A stretch of 64,000 bases of DNA from Cellulomonas fimi (GTDB lineage Bacteria; Actinomycetota; Actinomycetes; Actinomycetales; Cellulomonadaceae): the NCBI RefSeq assembly GCF_028583725.1, contig NZ_CP110680.1, positions 1,488,001 through 1,552,000 on the forward strand, in the 5' to 3' direction. Every line of letters begins with the position of its first letter. Within the stretch, counting starts at the first letter, position 1. A program made the translations under genes and the position numbers. This document shows, piece by piece, positions 46,332 to 55,332 of this stretch. The notes beneath the pieces were generated by a model. The model ran no database searches. It saw only the letters and a program-made list of their open reading frames with translations, and was not told the DNA's origin.

Positions 46332-48599
46332 CTACTCGCCCGCGTTCCGTCGACGTCGTCGGGGCGCCCGGGTCGCTGCCCGGGCGGTCGCGACCGTCCA
46401 CAGGGCGGTTCCGGCGGCGCCGACCGCGAAGAGCGACCAGGCGATCGCGGTGCCCGGCTGGACGTACGTCGCCGACAGCTGCCACGAGCCGGGCGGGAGG
46501 TCGTCGGCGACGAGCTGGCCGCCGTCGCCCGCGTGCACGGCGAGCTGCCGGCACGGCCCCGAGGGGTCCGGGCACGCCTCGACGCGCCAGCCGTCGTAGT
46601 ACGCCTCGTTCAGGGCCACGGTCGTCGGGCGGTCGACCACGACCCGGTACACGAGCCGGGGCTCCGGCGAGTACGACTCCGGGGCCGTCGCGACCAGCCC
46701 GCACGCCGCCTCGCGCGCGCACGCCCGCGACCGGCTCGCCGGGGGGAGCGCGTCGCCCTCCGACGCGACGACCATGCCGGGTGCCCGCCAGAACGCCCAC
46801 GCGTCGGCCCGCGTGGCGTCGTCCTGCAGCGTCGCGACGATCCGCTCGAAGGTCGGCGTGCCCTTGAGGTTGGCGTAGCCGTCGAACCCGAGGTGCCCGG
46901 AGTAGAAGGCCTGGCCGCCGCCTGCGCCGAAGAACGCGTCGACGCTGTGCCCGGTGAACGTCGGCAGCACGTTCGTCCGTGCCGGTCGCCGCACGGCGGA
47001 CGTGTCGGCGTCCCGCTCCGCGAGGAGCTCGGCGACGGGTGCGTGGAACGCGCGCATCTCCGCCGTCTCCCGGGGGAACGACCACGGCTTGGGGGTCGAC
47101 GTCGCCCACACGACGCCCGACGCGAGCGTGAGGACCGCCAGGGACCCGACCAGCACGGGCAGGGGCGACGCCCTGCGGATGGCGACGACCAGGAGCGCGG
47201 CGGTCACGACGAGGACCGACCCCTGCACCCACCGCTCCGTCGGGTCGAAGGGGCCGTGCGCGCCCACCACCAGGGCCGTCACGAGCAGGGCGACGAGGTA
47301 GACGACCCGCCCCGGTGTGAGGACGCGCGACGGCTCCCGCGCGTCACCGCGTCGGGCGTACGCCGTGACGCGGTCCACGCCGGTCGCTGCGAGCACGACG
47401 ACGCAGAGCAGGAGGAACGGCTTGACGTCCGACAGGCGGAACCTGCTGACGCCCAGCGCGGGCAGCTGGTCGACGAGGTCCGACCAGGGGGCGTCGGGAG
47501 CGCCGATGACGATCGCCAGGAGGCCCGTCCCGGCGGCGACCCGGGCGAGCGGTGCCCGCCACGGCACGAAGGCGACGGCGACCAGCGCGGTCGCGGGCAG
47601 GAACAGCGAGCGCATCGTGATGTCGTTGGGCAGGCTCCGGTCCCCGTAGCCGTACCAGAGCGTGCCGAGCAGCTCCCAGGTCCAGGTCATGGTGTCGCCG
47701 TCGCCCGCCCCCGCCGCCCCGCGGGTCAGGTAGGCGGGCAGGAACCGCACGAGGGTGAGCAGGAGCGCTGCCGCACCGGCGGCGACGAGCGGGAGCAGGT
47801 AGTCGCCCGGTCGCGGGCGGCTCGTGAGCTGGTGCAGGACCACCCAGGCCGCACCCAGGTAGACCGTGACGATGAGGATGCCCGGATAGCTGCCGAGCAC
47901 GGCCTGCCACAGCACCAGCACGCCCACCGCGGGCGCCCACGGGCGTCGCCACGGCCAGCGGGGCGACGCGACGAGCAGCACCCAGGGCAGCCACGCGTAG
48001 GCGCGCATGATGTCGAGGTGCGACGCGTTGGCGTAGAAGCCTGCGGCGAAGTGCCACATCACCATGGCGACGAGGGCTGCCCCGGGAGCCAGGCGCCAGC
48101 GCCGTGCGAGGACGTAGACGCCGAGCGCACCGAACGCGACGTGCAGCCCGGACAGCACCGCGGCCGCGTGCTGGTCGTAGGGCGTCACGGCGCTCATCAG
48201 GCCGACCGGCAGGTACCACGAGCTGTTCTGCAGCCCGGCGGCCCCGGGGTAGCCGCCCCACAGGTAGGGCATCCACTGCACGGGTCGGAAGAAGCTGCCG
48301 TCGCGCCACCAGGCGAACGCCTCGGTCGTGTAGCTGCCCTGGAAGTCCCACGGCGGCACGACGGCGCCCGTCCAGTAGCGACCGAAGACGAGGGCCTGGA
48401 CGACGACGAGCACCGCGAGCACGACCGCCGCCTCGCGGAGCAGCGCGCGACGCCGGTCCGCTCGGTCGTCGGTGTCGCCTCGACGGCCGGCCGGCCCGCG
48501 GTCGGCGTGCCGAGGGGCGACGGCGGGGCGGCGCGCGCGGCGGGCCTCGTCCGCAGGCGCCTCCGCCGGGTTCTGCGGAGCAGGGGTCCCCGCACTCAT
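46332..48599 (-). CDS. YfhO-family membrane protein (copy 2)
   Basis: 755 residues. A charged Ala/Arg/Pro-rich cytoplasmic N-terminus (~50) is followed by about 12 helices and an extracellular domain before a final helix. It matches copy 1 in [79 protein letters not shown] and [15 protein letters not shown], with a similar C-terminal [16 protein letters not shown]. Putative GT-C glycosyltransferase acting outside the membrane. The ATG overlaps by four bases the stop of a 28-codon leader ORF. rfbA follows 35 bases after the stop but has its own promoter. Confidence 0.85.
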   Translation of the reverse strand: MSAGTPAPQNPAEAPADEARRARRPAVAPRHADRGPAGRRGDTDDRADRRRALLREAAVVLAVLVVVQALVFGRYWTGAVVPPWDFQGSYTTEAFAWWRDGSFFRPVQWMPYLWGGYPGAAGLQNSSWYLPVGLMSAVTPYDQHAAAVLSGLHVAFGALGVYVLARRWRLAPGAALVAMVMWHFAAGFYANASHLDIMRAYAWLPWVLLVASPRWPWRRPWAPAVGVLVLWQAVLGSYPGILIVTVYLGAAWVVLHQLTSRPRPGDYLLPLVAAGAAALLLTLVRFLPAYLTRGAAGAGDGDTMTWTWELLGTLWYGYGDRSLPNDITMRSLFLPATALVAVAFVPWRAPLARVAAGTGLLAIVIGAPDAPWSDLVDQLPALGVSRFRLSDVKPFLLLCVVVLAATGVDRVTAYARRGDAREPSRVLTPGRVVYLVALLVTALVVGAHGPFDPTERWVQGSVLVVTAALLVVAIRRASPLPVLVGSLAVLTLASGVVWATSTPKPWSFPRETAEMRAFHAPVAELLAERDADTSAVRRPARTNVLPTFTGHSVDAFFGAGGGQAFYSGHLGFDGYANLKGTPTFERIVATLQDDATRADAWAFWRAPGMVVASEGDALPPASRSRACAREAACGLVATAPESYSPEPRLVYRVVVDRPTTVALNEAYYDGWRVEACPDPSGPCRQLAVHAGDGGQLVADDLPPGSWQLSATYVQPGTAIAWSLFAVGAAGTALWTVATARAATRAPRRRRRNAGE

Positions 48600-48682
48600 C
48601 GGGCGACGACGGTGCTCAGCGGGACGCGGGCGGAGCCGGCGGCCTCGCGCCTCGCGCGCACCGGCGACTCGACTCCTCGCAT
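48596..48682 (-). CDS. Putative 28-residue leader ORF coupled to the YfhO gene
   Basis: ATG at 48682-48680, 28 codons (MRGVESPVRARREAAGSARV...), then TGA overlapping the YfhO ATG as ATGA. It begins in the same sequence context as rfbA: the palindrome, then CCCCATGCG[A/C]GGA. The peptide is Arg-rich with no known motif. It could be a leader peptide that sets translation of YfhO, or a chance ORF. Only the perfect coupling and promoter position support it. Confidence 0.4.
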   Translation of the reverse strand: MRGVESPVRARREAAGSARVPLSTVVAR

Positions 48683-48683
48683 G

Positions 48684-48698
48684 GGGACAGAGTGTCCC
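48684..48698. promoter_or_regulatory. Palindrome GGGACA-N3-TGTCCC at the leader ORF/YfhO start, with -10-like CACTCT
   Basis: GGGACA (48684-48689) and TGTCCC (48693-48698). On the minus strand CACTCT ends six bases before the leader ATG, as at rfbA. Together with 46298-46314 it suggests shared regulation of rfbA and this YfhO gene. Confidence 0.5.
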
Positions 48699-48742
48699 AC
48701 GTGCCGCGGCCGTCCTCGGCGGAGCCGCGAGGGGCGCCGAGG

Positions 48743-49468
48743 TCAGGCGCGCGGTGCGACGCCCGTGTCGACCTCCACCCGCTCGCTCGTCACGAGCCGG
48801 CCCAGCGCCTCCGGGTCGGCACGCAGCCGGCCGGCGGTCGCGGCGTCGAGGACGACCAGCGACCCGTCCGCCGCGAGGACGCCGAGCGCGTGACGGAGGA
48901 ACGTCGCGACGTCCGCGGCGCCGGCGTCGACGAGCGTGCGTGCGCCCACGGCGGCGGGCGCGACGAGGGCGTCGTGGGGGACCTGCATGCCGGCGACGTC
49001 GAGGGCGGGTGCGGCGCGGTCCACGGGCGGCGCCCAGCCGACGACGTCGCCGTACGTCATGACGGCGGAGGCGGCGTCGACGGCGCCTCCGGGCAGCGGG
49101 CCGTCGAACCGGCGCGCGAGCGCGGCGAGCGCGACCGCGACCACGTCGCCGCGCGTCTCGGGTGCCGGCCGGTGGGTCGCGAGGACGTCGTGCTCATCTC
49201 CGTCGAGGACGACGCACGCGCCGCAGCGCCACGTCGCCATCGCCCACACGAGCGTCCGCCAGTGGGGCGGCAGGTCGAGCGCGACGCGCGTGCCGGGAGC
49301 GGCGTCGAACTCCTCGACGAGGAGGTTCGTCGTCTTGTTGACCCAGTTCTCGAGCACCGCGCCGGAGAGCTCGACACGCTCGCCGTCGGCGCCGTACCAG
49401 GTGAGCCGGGGACGGCCGGGATTTCGGGTGACGAGGGTCAGCAGGTCCGCGATGGTGGCTCCGGGCAC
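48743..49468 (-). CDS. TIGR03089-family protein (AMP-binding-like fragment)
   Basis: 241 residues. Family conserved in Actinobacteria (Rv3268 type): ATIADLLTLVTRNPGRPRLTWYGADGERVELSG resembles the start of an acyl-CoA synthetase (AMP-binding) N-domain, given here in part, and LENWVNKTTNLLVEEFDAAPGTRVALDLPPHW continues it. The protein stops before the adenylate-forming core, so catalysis is doubtful. It is regularly found beside LCP, wbbL and whiB genes, suggesting a wall-related role. The GTG at 49468 is six bases after a TACTCT hexamer, which favours this start over one 11 codons upstream. Confidence 0.85.
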   Translation of the reverse strand: MPGATIADLLTLVTRNPGRPRLTWYGADGERVELSGAVLENWVNKTTNLLVEEFDAAPGTRVALDLPPHWRTLVWAMATWRCGACVVLDGDEHDVLATHRPAPETRGDVVAVALAALARRFDGPLPGGAVDAASAVMTYGDVVGWAPPVDRAAPALDVAGMQVPHDALVAPAAVGARTLVDAGAADVATFLRHALGVLAADGSLVVLDAATAGRLRADPEALGRLVTSERVEVDTGVAPRA

Positions 49469-49474
49469 GGGCTC

Positions 49475-49480
49475 AGAGTA
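49475..49480 (-). promoter_or_regulatory. -10 element TACTCT of the TIGR03089 gene, leaderless
   Basis: On the minus strand TACTCT is followed by six bases and the GTG at 49468. Confidence 0.5.
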
Positions 49481-49553
49481 GGCGCGACACGCCGTCTTCA
49501 CCCGTGTGCCACAAGTTCACCCCGACATATCCGGGCAACTACCACGGCTCGGC

Positions 49554-49582
49554 TTGACGGCCTCGAACGACACGCGTGTAAT
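49554..49582 (+). promoter_or_regulatory. Strong SigA-type promoter of the whiB gene
   Basis: TTGACG (49554-49559), a spacer of exactly 17 bases, then TGTAAT (49577-49582). This is the best -35/-10 pair in the window. Transcription would start near 49589, leaving a leader of about 100 bases that carries CACGGAGGCACGCC before the ATG. The leader is relatively AT-rich but shows no clear riboswitch. Confidence 0.7.
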
Positions 49583-49687
49583 TCCTGAGAAGAGATTCAT
49601 GCGCGAGCACCACCACGCGGCGTCCTGCGGGAGCCGCACTGCCGAGCCTTGAACGAACCGCACGAAAGACCCGCACGGAGGCACGCC

Positions 49688-50017
49688 ATGTGGAACCTGC
49701 TCGACGACGACGACGAGACCTTCCCGAGCGACGCCCGCAAGCCCGCAGCACCCGCGTCGAACGTGCTGTCGCTGTTCGGTGCGCCCGAGGACGACGGCCC
49801 GATGGGGTGGCAGGAGCGCGCGCTGTGCGCGCAGACCGACCCGGAAGCGTTCTTCCCCGAGAAGGGCGGCTCGACCCGCGAGGCGAAGCGCGTCTGCACC
49901 GGCTGCGACGTCCGCTCCGAGTGCCTCGAGTACGCGCTCGCGAACGACGAGCGGTTCGGCATCTGGGGCGGGCTGTCCGAGCGTGAGCGCCGCAAGCTGA
50001 AGCGCCGGGTCGTCTGA
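49688..50017 (+). CDS. WhiB-family iron-sulfur transcription regulator (WhiB2/WhmD-like)
   Basis: 109 residues. Four Fe-S cysteines at C47, C70, C73 and C79 (ALCAQ and VCTGCDVRSEC), the beta-turn GIWGG at 91-95 and the basic tail SERERRKLKRR that contacts DNA/sigma factor. An acidic N-terminus (DDDDE) is typical of the WhiB2/WhmD subgroup, which controls septation and division genes in mycobacteria and streptomycetes. The neighbourhood (TIGR03089, wbbL, DUF3499, manB) is the usual one for WhmD. The ATG at 49688 has GGAGG seven bases upstream. Confidence 0.95.
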   Translation: MWNLLDDDDETFPSDARKPAAPASNVLSLFGAPEDDGPMGWQERALCAQTDPEAFFPEKGGSTREAKRVCTGCDVRSECLEYALANDERFGIWGGLSERERRKLKRRVV

Positions 50018-50068
50018 CGCGTGTCGGTCGAGGGGTTCGCGGACCCCGGACGGCAGGATGGCCCGAGC

Positions 50069-53000
50069 ATGACCGAGACCCTCCCGCCCGTGGACGCACC
50101 CACGACCACCGCACCCCTCCCGGTGACGACGCCGGTGACGGCGGTCGTCGTGACCCGGGGCCGGACGCGTTACCTGGACGACGCGCTCGCGGCCCTCGCC
50201 GCGTCGACCCGTCGCCCGGCCCGGGTGCTGCTGGTCGACGTCGCGCCCCGACCCGAGGTCGGCGGCGCCCTCGAGGACGCCTTCTCCCGGCAGTCCGCGT
50301 CGCCGCGCCCCCAGCTGCGCACGGTGCACGTGCCCGGTGCGCGGACGTTCGGGCACGCGGTGCGCGCCGCCCTCGCAGACCCGCAGGTCCGCGCCGACGG
50401 GCCGCCCTCGACGTGGCTCTGGCTCCTGCACGACGACAGCGCCCCCGCGCCGGACGCGCTCGCGGAGCTCGTGCGCGCCGTCGGCCACGCGCGCTCGGTC
50501 GCGGTCGCGGGCGTCAAGCAGCGCACCTGGACGGACCCCGAGCGCCTGCTCGAGGTCGGGCTGCGCACGTCGCCGGCCGGTCGCCGGCTCACGGACGTGG
50601 CACCGGGGGAGCTCGACCAGGGCCAGCTCGACGGCCGCGAGGACGTGCTGGGCGTGGGCCTCGTCGGCGCGCTCGTCCGGCGCGACGTGTGGGACGAGCT
50701 CGACGGGCCCGACCCCGCGCTCGGGCCGTTCGGCGACGGCGAGGACCTGTCACGCCGGGCCCGGCTCGCCGGGCACCGCGTGGTCGTCGTGCCCGCGGCC
50801 GTCGTCCGGCACGCGCAGGCCTCGTACGCCGGCCTGCGGTCCGCCGACGACGCGCCCGTCGACCGGGACGGTGACGGCCTCGACGACGCGGGCGACCCGC
50901 ACCGCTCCTACGCCGCGCGCCGCCGCGCCACCGTTCACCAGCACCTCGCCGCGGTGCCGCTCGCGTGGGCGCCGTTCGCAGCGCTGCTGTTCCTCGGTGC
51001 GGGGCTGCTGCGGTCGCTCGTGCGGCTCGGCGCCAAGCAGCCCGGCCTCGCGGTCGACGAGCTGCGCGCGCCGCTCGCCGCAGTCCTGCGTCCCGACGCC
51101 GTCGCCCGGGCCCGCGCGCGGGCACGCCGCACCCGGCGGCTGCCGCGCCGCACCCTGCGTCCCCTGCAGGCGCGGTGGCGCGAGGTCTGGGCGCTCGACC
51201 GGGACCGCCGGCTGTCGCGTGCCGAGGCCCGGCGGGTCGTGCGCGCCCCGAGCGAGCTCGAGCTGCGCGAGCTCGCCGCGCTCGCGTCGCGGCGCCGCGC
51301 CACGTTCGTCGTGCTGCTCGTCCTGCTGCTGCTGCTGACCGCCGTCGCGCTCGGGCCCCTCGTGAGCGCGGCCGCGGGCGGTGCGTCGGTCGTCGGCGGT
51401 GCCCTGCTGGCCGCGGGGACCGACCTGGCCGGGCTGTGGCGCGCCGCGACGTCGGGGTGGGTCGCGGGCGGGCTCGGCGCGCCCGGCCCCGCGGACCCGC
51501 TGCTCGCGGTGCTGCTCGTGCCGAGCACGCTCGCGGCGGGGGAGACGTCGCTCGCCGTCGCCGTGGTCCTGCTCGGGGGTGTGCTGCTGTCCGGTCTCGG
51601 GGCGTGGGCGGCCGCCGGTGCCGCGACACGGTCCGTCGGCGTGCGCGCGTGGGCCGCCGTCGTCTGGGCCGCGGCTCCCGCGCTGCTGCTCGCGCTCGGC
51701 GACGGGCGGCTCGGTCCCGTGCTCGCGCACGCCGCGCTCCCGTGGGTCGCGCTCGGCCTGGTCCGCGCGGTCGGCGTGCAGCGCGTCGACCAGGTGCTCT
51801 CCGGGCTCGTCACGGCGCGACGTGCGGACGACGACGAGGCCGACGGCGGCGAGCACCGCGTCGCCCACGGCCGCGCGGTCAGCGACGAGGAGGGCGTCGA
51901 CGAGGACCGCGTCGAGGCGGACGTCGCCACGCCGATCCGCGGCGTCCCGACCGTCCCGACGCAGCGCGTCGCACCGCCCGCGGCCGTCGTCGACCTCGTC
52001 GAGGCGCGGCGTCTCGTGGGCGCCCCCGACCCGACCGGCTCCCTGACCGCCGCGGCCGGGGCGGCGCTCGCGTTCGCGGTCGTGGTCGCCGCCGCCCCCT
52101 CGCTCCTCGTGCCGGGGACGCTCGCCGTCCTCGTCGTCGCGCTCGGCGTGCCGCGCCGCCGCGCCCGGCTGCTGCTCGTCCCCGTGCCCGCGCTCGTGCT
52201 CACCGGCCCCCTGCTGGTCGAGGCGCTGCGTCGCGGGGTCGCCGGGTGGCGCGTCCTGCTCGCCGATCCCGGCCTGCCCCAGGCGGCCACGGCGGCCGAC
52301 CCGGTCGCCCGGCTGCTCGGCGTGCCCGCCGACCCGTCGGCGCTCGTGCCCGACGGTCTGCACGGGGTCGTCGCCGACGCGTGGCCGCTCGTCCCGGGCG
52401 GTGTCCTGCTGCTGCTCGCGGGGCTCGCGCTGCTGCGCGGACGACCCGTCGCGCGGGGTGTCCGCGTCGCGTGGCTGGTCGTGGCCCTCGGCCTGGCCGG
52501 CGCGACCGCGGCGACCGCCGTCGCGGTCGGCGTCGACGGCTCGACCGCGGTGCGCGGCTGGGCCGGTCCCGGCCTGTCGCTCGCGTGGGCCGGCCTGCTT
52601 GCGGCGGCCCTGCTCGGCGCCGACCGGCTGCGCGAGCGCCTCGCGGCGGCGTCGTTCGGCTGGCGCCAGCCGCTCGCGGGCCTGCTCACCGTCGTCGCGG
52701 TCGTCGCGCCCCTCGCCGTGCTCGGCGCGTGGACGTGGGAGGCGCGCGAGGGCGACGCCGTCGCGCTGCGCGCCCAGGAGACGACCGTCGTGCCCGCCGT
52801 CGGGCAGCAGGCGCAGGCCTCGCCGCTCGCCGCGCGCGTCCTCGCGGTCGAGGTCCGCGGCACCGACGCCAGCGACCCCCTCGCGACCTGGCAGCTCATG
52901 AGCGGCGACGGCCCCCAGCTCGACGACGTCTCCGCCACGACCGCGACGCGCGCGCTCACCGGCGACCTCGACGCGCCGCAGGCCCGCGCTGCCGATGCCG

Positions 53001-53635
53001 CCACCGAGGAGGTCGACGCGCTCGTCGCGCGCCTGGTCGCGGGCTCGGGGGGCGACGTGGCGGGCGAGCTCGCAGGGCTCGCCGTCGCGGACGTCCTCGT
53101 CCCGTCCCTCGACCCGACCCGCGCCGCCGACCGGGGAGCGCGCGCCCTGCGCGACGACCTCGTCTCACGACTCGACTCCACGCCCGGGCTCGAGCGCGTC
53201 ACGCAGACGCCCGCGGGCACCCTGTGGCGCGTGCGGGCCACCGCCGCCCCCGGTCGGACGGCGCCCGTGGTCGTGCCCGCGTGGGCGCGCCTGGTGCCCC
53301 AGGGCGCCGACGTGCGCGACGTGACCGTCGACGCCGTCGCGGTCCCGGCACGCGCGCGGACGGTCGAGGCCGACGTCACGGCCGGGGACGCGCCGCGCGT
53401 CCTGGTGCTCGCGGAGCGGGCGGACGCCCGCTGGCGCGCGTGGCTCGACGGGCGGTCGCTGCGGGCCGTCGACGCCGGCTGGCGGCAGGGGTTCGAGGTC
53501 CCGGCCGACGGCGGGCGGCTCGTCGTCCGCTACGACCCGCCCGACCGCGAGCCGTGGCTCGCCGCGCAGGGCGCCGTGCTGCTCGTGACGGTGCTGCTCG
53601 CGCTGCCCGTGCGGCGGCGCCGGGTGACGGCATGA
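50069..53635 (+). CDS. Large GT2 glycosyltransferase with multi-pass membrane region and C-terminal extracellular domain
   Basis: About 1188 residues. The N-terminal GT2 domain (about 20-270) has VTAVVVTRGRTRYLDDALAAL, ARVLLVDVAPRP, TWLWLLHDDSAPAPDAL (HDDS), GVGLVGALVRRDVW and GPFGDGEDLSRRAR. Basic linkers precede about a dozen helices (about 290-900) with a charged loop near 590-640. The last ~290 residues carry extracytoplasmic sequence and one terminal helix. The family is conserved in Actinobacteria in this gene block. A GTG at 50021 would add 16 residues; the ATG at 50069 sits nine bases after CAGGAT. Its stop overlaps the DUF5719 ATG (ATGA). Probably assembles a wall glycan; substrate unknown. 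Confidence 0.85.
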   Translation: MTETLPPVDAPTTTAPLPVTTPVTAVVVTRGRTRYLDDALAALAASTRRPARVLLVDVAPRPEVGGALEDAFSRQSASPRPQLRTVHVPGARTFGHAVRAALADPQVRADGPPSTWLWLLHDDSAPAPDALAELVRAVGHARSVAVAGVKQRTWTDPERLLEVGLRTSPAGRRLTDVAPGELDQGQLDGREDVLGVGLVGALVRRDVWDELDGPDPALGPFGDGEDLSRRARLAGHRVVVVPAAVVRHAQASYAGLRSADDAPVDRDGDGLDDAGDPHRSYAARRRATVHQHLAAVPLAWAPFAALLFLGAGLLRSLVRLGAKQPGLAVDELRAPLAAVLRPDAVARARARARRTRRLPRRTLRPLQARWREVWALDRDRRLSRAEARRVVRAPSELELRELAALASRRRATFVVLLVLLLLLTAVALGPLVSAAAGGASVVGGALLAAGTDLAGLWRAATSGWVAGGLGAPGPADPLLAVLLVPSTLAAGETSLAVAVVLLGGVLLSGLGAWAAAGAATRSVGVRAWAAVVWAAAPALLLALGDGRLGPVLAHAALPWVALGLVRAVGVQRVDQVLSGLVTARRADDDEADGGEHRVAHGRAVSDEEGVDEDRVEADVATPIRGVPTVPTQRVAPPAAVVDLVEARRLVGAPDPTGSLTAAAGAALAFAVVVAAAPSLLVPGTLAVLVVALGVPRRRARLLLVPVPALVLTGPLLVEALRRGVAGWRVLLADPGLPQAATAADPVARLLGVPADPSALVPDGLHGVVADAWPLVPGGVLLLLAGLALLRGRPVARGVRVAWLVVALGLAGATAATAVAVGVDGSTAVRGWAGPGLSLAWAGLLAAALLGADRLRERLAAASFGWRQPLAGLLTVVAVVAPLAVLGAWTWEAREGDAVALRAQETTVVPAVGQQAQASPLAARVLAVEVRGTDASDPLATWQLMSGDGPQLDDVSATTATRALTGDLDAPQARAADAATEEVDALVARLVAGSGGDVAGELAGLAVADVLVPSLDPTRAADRGARALRDDLVSRLDSTPGLERVTQTPAGTLWRVRATAAPGRTAPVVVPAWARLVPQGADVRDVTVDAVAVPARARTVEADVTAGDAPRVLVLAERADARWRAWLDGRSLRAVDAGWRQGFEVPADGGRLVVRYDPPDREPWLAAQGAVLLVTVLLALPVRRRRVTA

Positions 53636-55269
53636 ACGCCGCGACGGACGGAGGCGCCGTGAGCGGGGGACACGTCTGGCGCGGTCGGCTCGTGCGCGCG
53701 GGCTCGGGGCTCGTCGTGGCGGGCGTCGTCGCCGGCGTCGTCGTCGCGGGCGGGGGTGCGCCCGGCACCGCGGTGGACGGGCTCGGCCCGGCCGACGTGC
53801 CCGTCCCGCCCGCCGCGACGACCCTCGTGTGCGCCGGGCCGCTGCTGCTGCCCGACGACACCGGCCGCGGTGACTCGGCCTTCGACCCGACCCCGGTCGA
53901 CCCCGTCACGACGGTGTCGGCGGTGTCCTCGACGCCCGGGCCCGGCACGGTGACGACGCTCGACGGCTCGACGACCCCGGCCCGGCTGGGGTCGGGCGCG
54001 CAGGGCGTGACCGTCGACCAGGTCGCGTCGCCGCTCGTCGTCCGTGCCGAGCCCGGCGACACCGCGCCCGCCCGCGTCGGTGCCGTGAGCAGCGGCGTCG
54101 TCACCGCGGGCGACCTGCGCGGGCTGTCGGCCGCGTCGTGCCAGCACCCGACGGCCGACGCGTGGCTGGTCGGTGGCGCGACGGACCTCACGAGCACCGC
54201 GCAGCTCGTCCTCGTCAACGCCGGCAGCACGCCGGCGGAGGTCGCGATCGAGGTGTGGGGGCCGGCCGGCGCGGTGGACCTCACGGGCGAGCGCTACCTC
54301 GTCGCGCCGGGCGCGCAGCGCGTCGTCCCGGTCGGTGCGGTCGCGGCCGAGCAGCGCCGGCTCGTCGTGCACGTCTCGACCACCGGCGGGCGCGTCGCTG
54401 CGCACCTGCAGGACTCCGCGCTCGACGGGTTCACCCCGGCGGGCACCGACCTCGTGGTGCCCGGCCAGGCGCCGGCGACCCGTCAGGTCGTGACGGGCGT
54501 GTCCGTCGAGGGCAGCGAGGTCGGCGACGAGGACGCGGGCGCGCTGCGGCTGCTCGCGCCGGGGGAGGAGGCCACGACCGCCGCGGTGTCCCTGCTGGGC
54601 CCCGACGGTCCGACGCCGCTGCCCGGCGCCGAGTCGGTCGAGCTGCGGCCGGGCGAGGTCACCGACGTGCCGCTGGGCGGCGTCGCCGCCGGCACCTACA
54701 CGCTCGTGGTCGACGCCGACCAGCCCGTCGTGGCGTCCGCCGTGCTCACCCGGCCGGGTGCGGCCGGGGAGCTCGACGACGTGCCGAGCCTGGAACGCGC
54801 GTGGGCGGCGTCGTCCTCGCCCGCCGACGGCGGCGTCGCGGTCCTGCCCGAGACGACGGCCGGCTCGCTCGTGCTCGCGGGCCTCCCCGCACCCGGTCTC
54901 GCCGCGGACTCGGTCGACGGCGGCGGCACGGCGGCCGCGACCGTGCGCCTGCTCGGTGACGACGGCCGCGTCGTGGCCGAGCGGCGGGTCGCGGTCCCCG
55001 TCGGGACGACCGGTGCGTGGTCCGTCGAGGCGCTGGTCGGCGGCGACGGCGTCGTCACACCGTCGACGTCCCTCGCGGCGCCGACCGGCACACCCGTCGT
55101 GCGCGCCGTGGACGTGGTCCTCGACGACGGCACCGAGGCGGCGTGGGCGCTCGTGGTGGGGCTGTCCCGGCCGGACGGCGTGCTCTTCTCCGTGCTGCAG
55201 CCCGTGCCCGCGCTCGTGCGCGCACCCGACGTCGCGGTGCAGCACGACCCGCGCCTCGGGACCCGCTGA
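53632..55269 (+). CDS. DUF5719 family secreted/membrane-anchored protein
   Basis: 545 residues. One N-terminal helix (about 20-42: SGLVVAGVVAGVVVAGGG) acts as signal anchor; the rest is extracytoplasmic and beta-rich with repeated strand patterns such as STAQLVLVNAGSTPAEVAIEVWG and APGAQRVVPVG, typical of DUF5719. No catalytic motif is visible. It is always next to the large GT2 protein in related genomes as far as I recall, and is translationally coupled to it here, so a partner role is likely. Confidence 0.82.
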   Translation: MNAATDGGAVSGGHVWRGRLVRAGSGLVVAGVVAGVVVAGGGAPGTAVDGLGPADVPVPPAATTLVCAGPLLLPDDTGRGDSAFDPTPVDPVTTVSAVSSTPGPGTVTTLDGSTTPARLGSGAQGVTVDQVASPLVVRAEPGDTAPARVGAVSSGVVTAGDLRGLSAASCQHPTADAWLVGGATDLTSTAQLVLVNAGSTPAEVAIEVWGPAGAVDLTGERYLVAPGAQRVVPVGAVAAEQRRLVVHVSTTGGRVAAHLQDSALDGFTPAGTDLVVPGQAPATRQVVTGVSVEGSEVGDEDAGALRLLAPGEEATTAAVSLLGPDGPTPLPGAESVELRPGEVTDVPLGGVAAGTYTLVVDADQPVVASAVLTRPGAAGELDDVPSLERAWAASSSPADGGVAVLPETTAGSLVLAGLPAPGLAADSVDGGGTAAATVRLLGDDGRVVAERRVAVPVGTTGAWSVEALVGGDGVVTPSTSLAAPTGTPVVRAVDVVLDDGTEAAWALVVGLSRPDGVLFSVLQPVPALVRAPDVAVQHDPRLGTR

Positions 55270-55332
55270 CCGGTCAGGCGGGTCCGGCGGCCCTCTCCGA
55301 CCCGTGCCGGGCTGTCGGCGTCGTGGCTGCGG

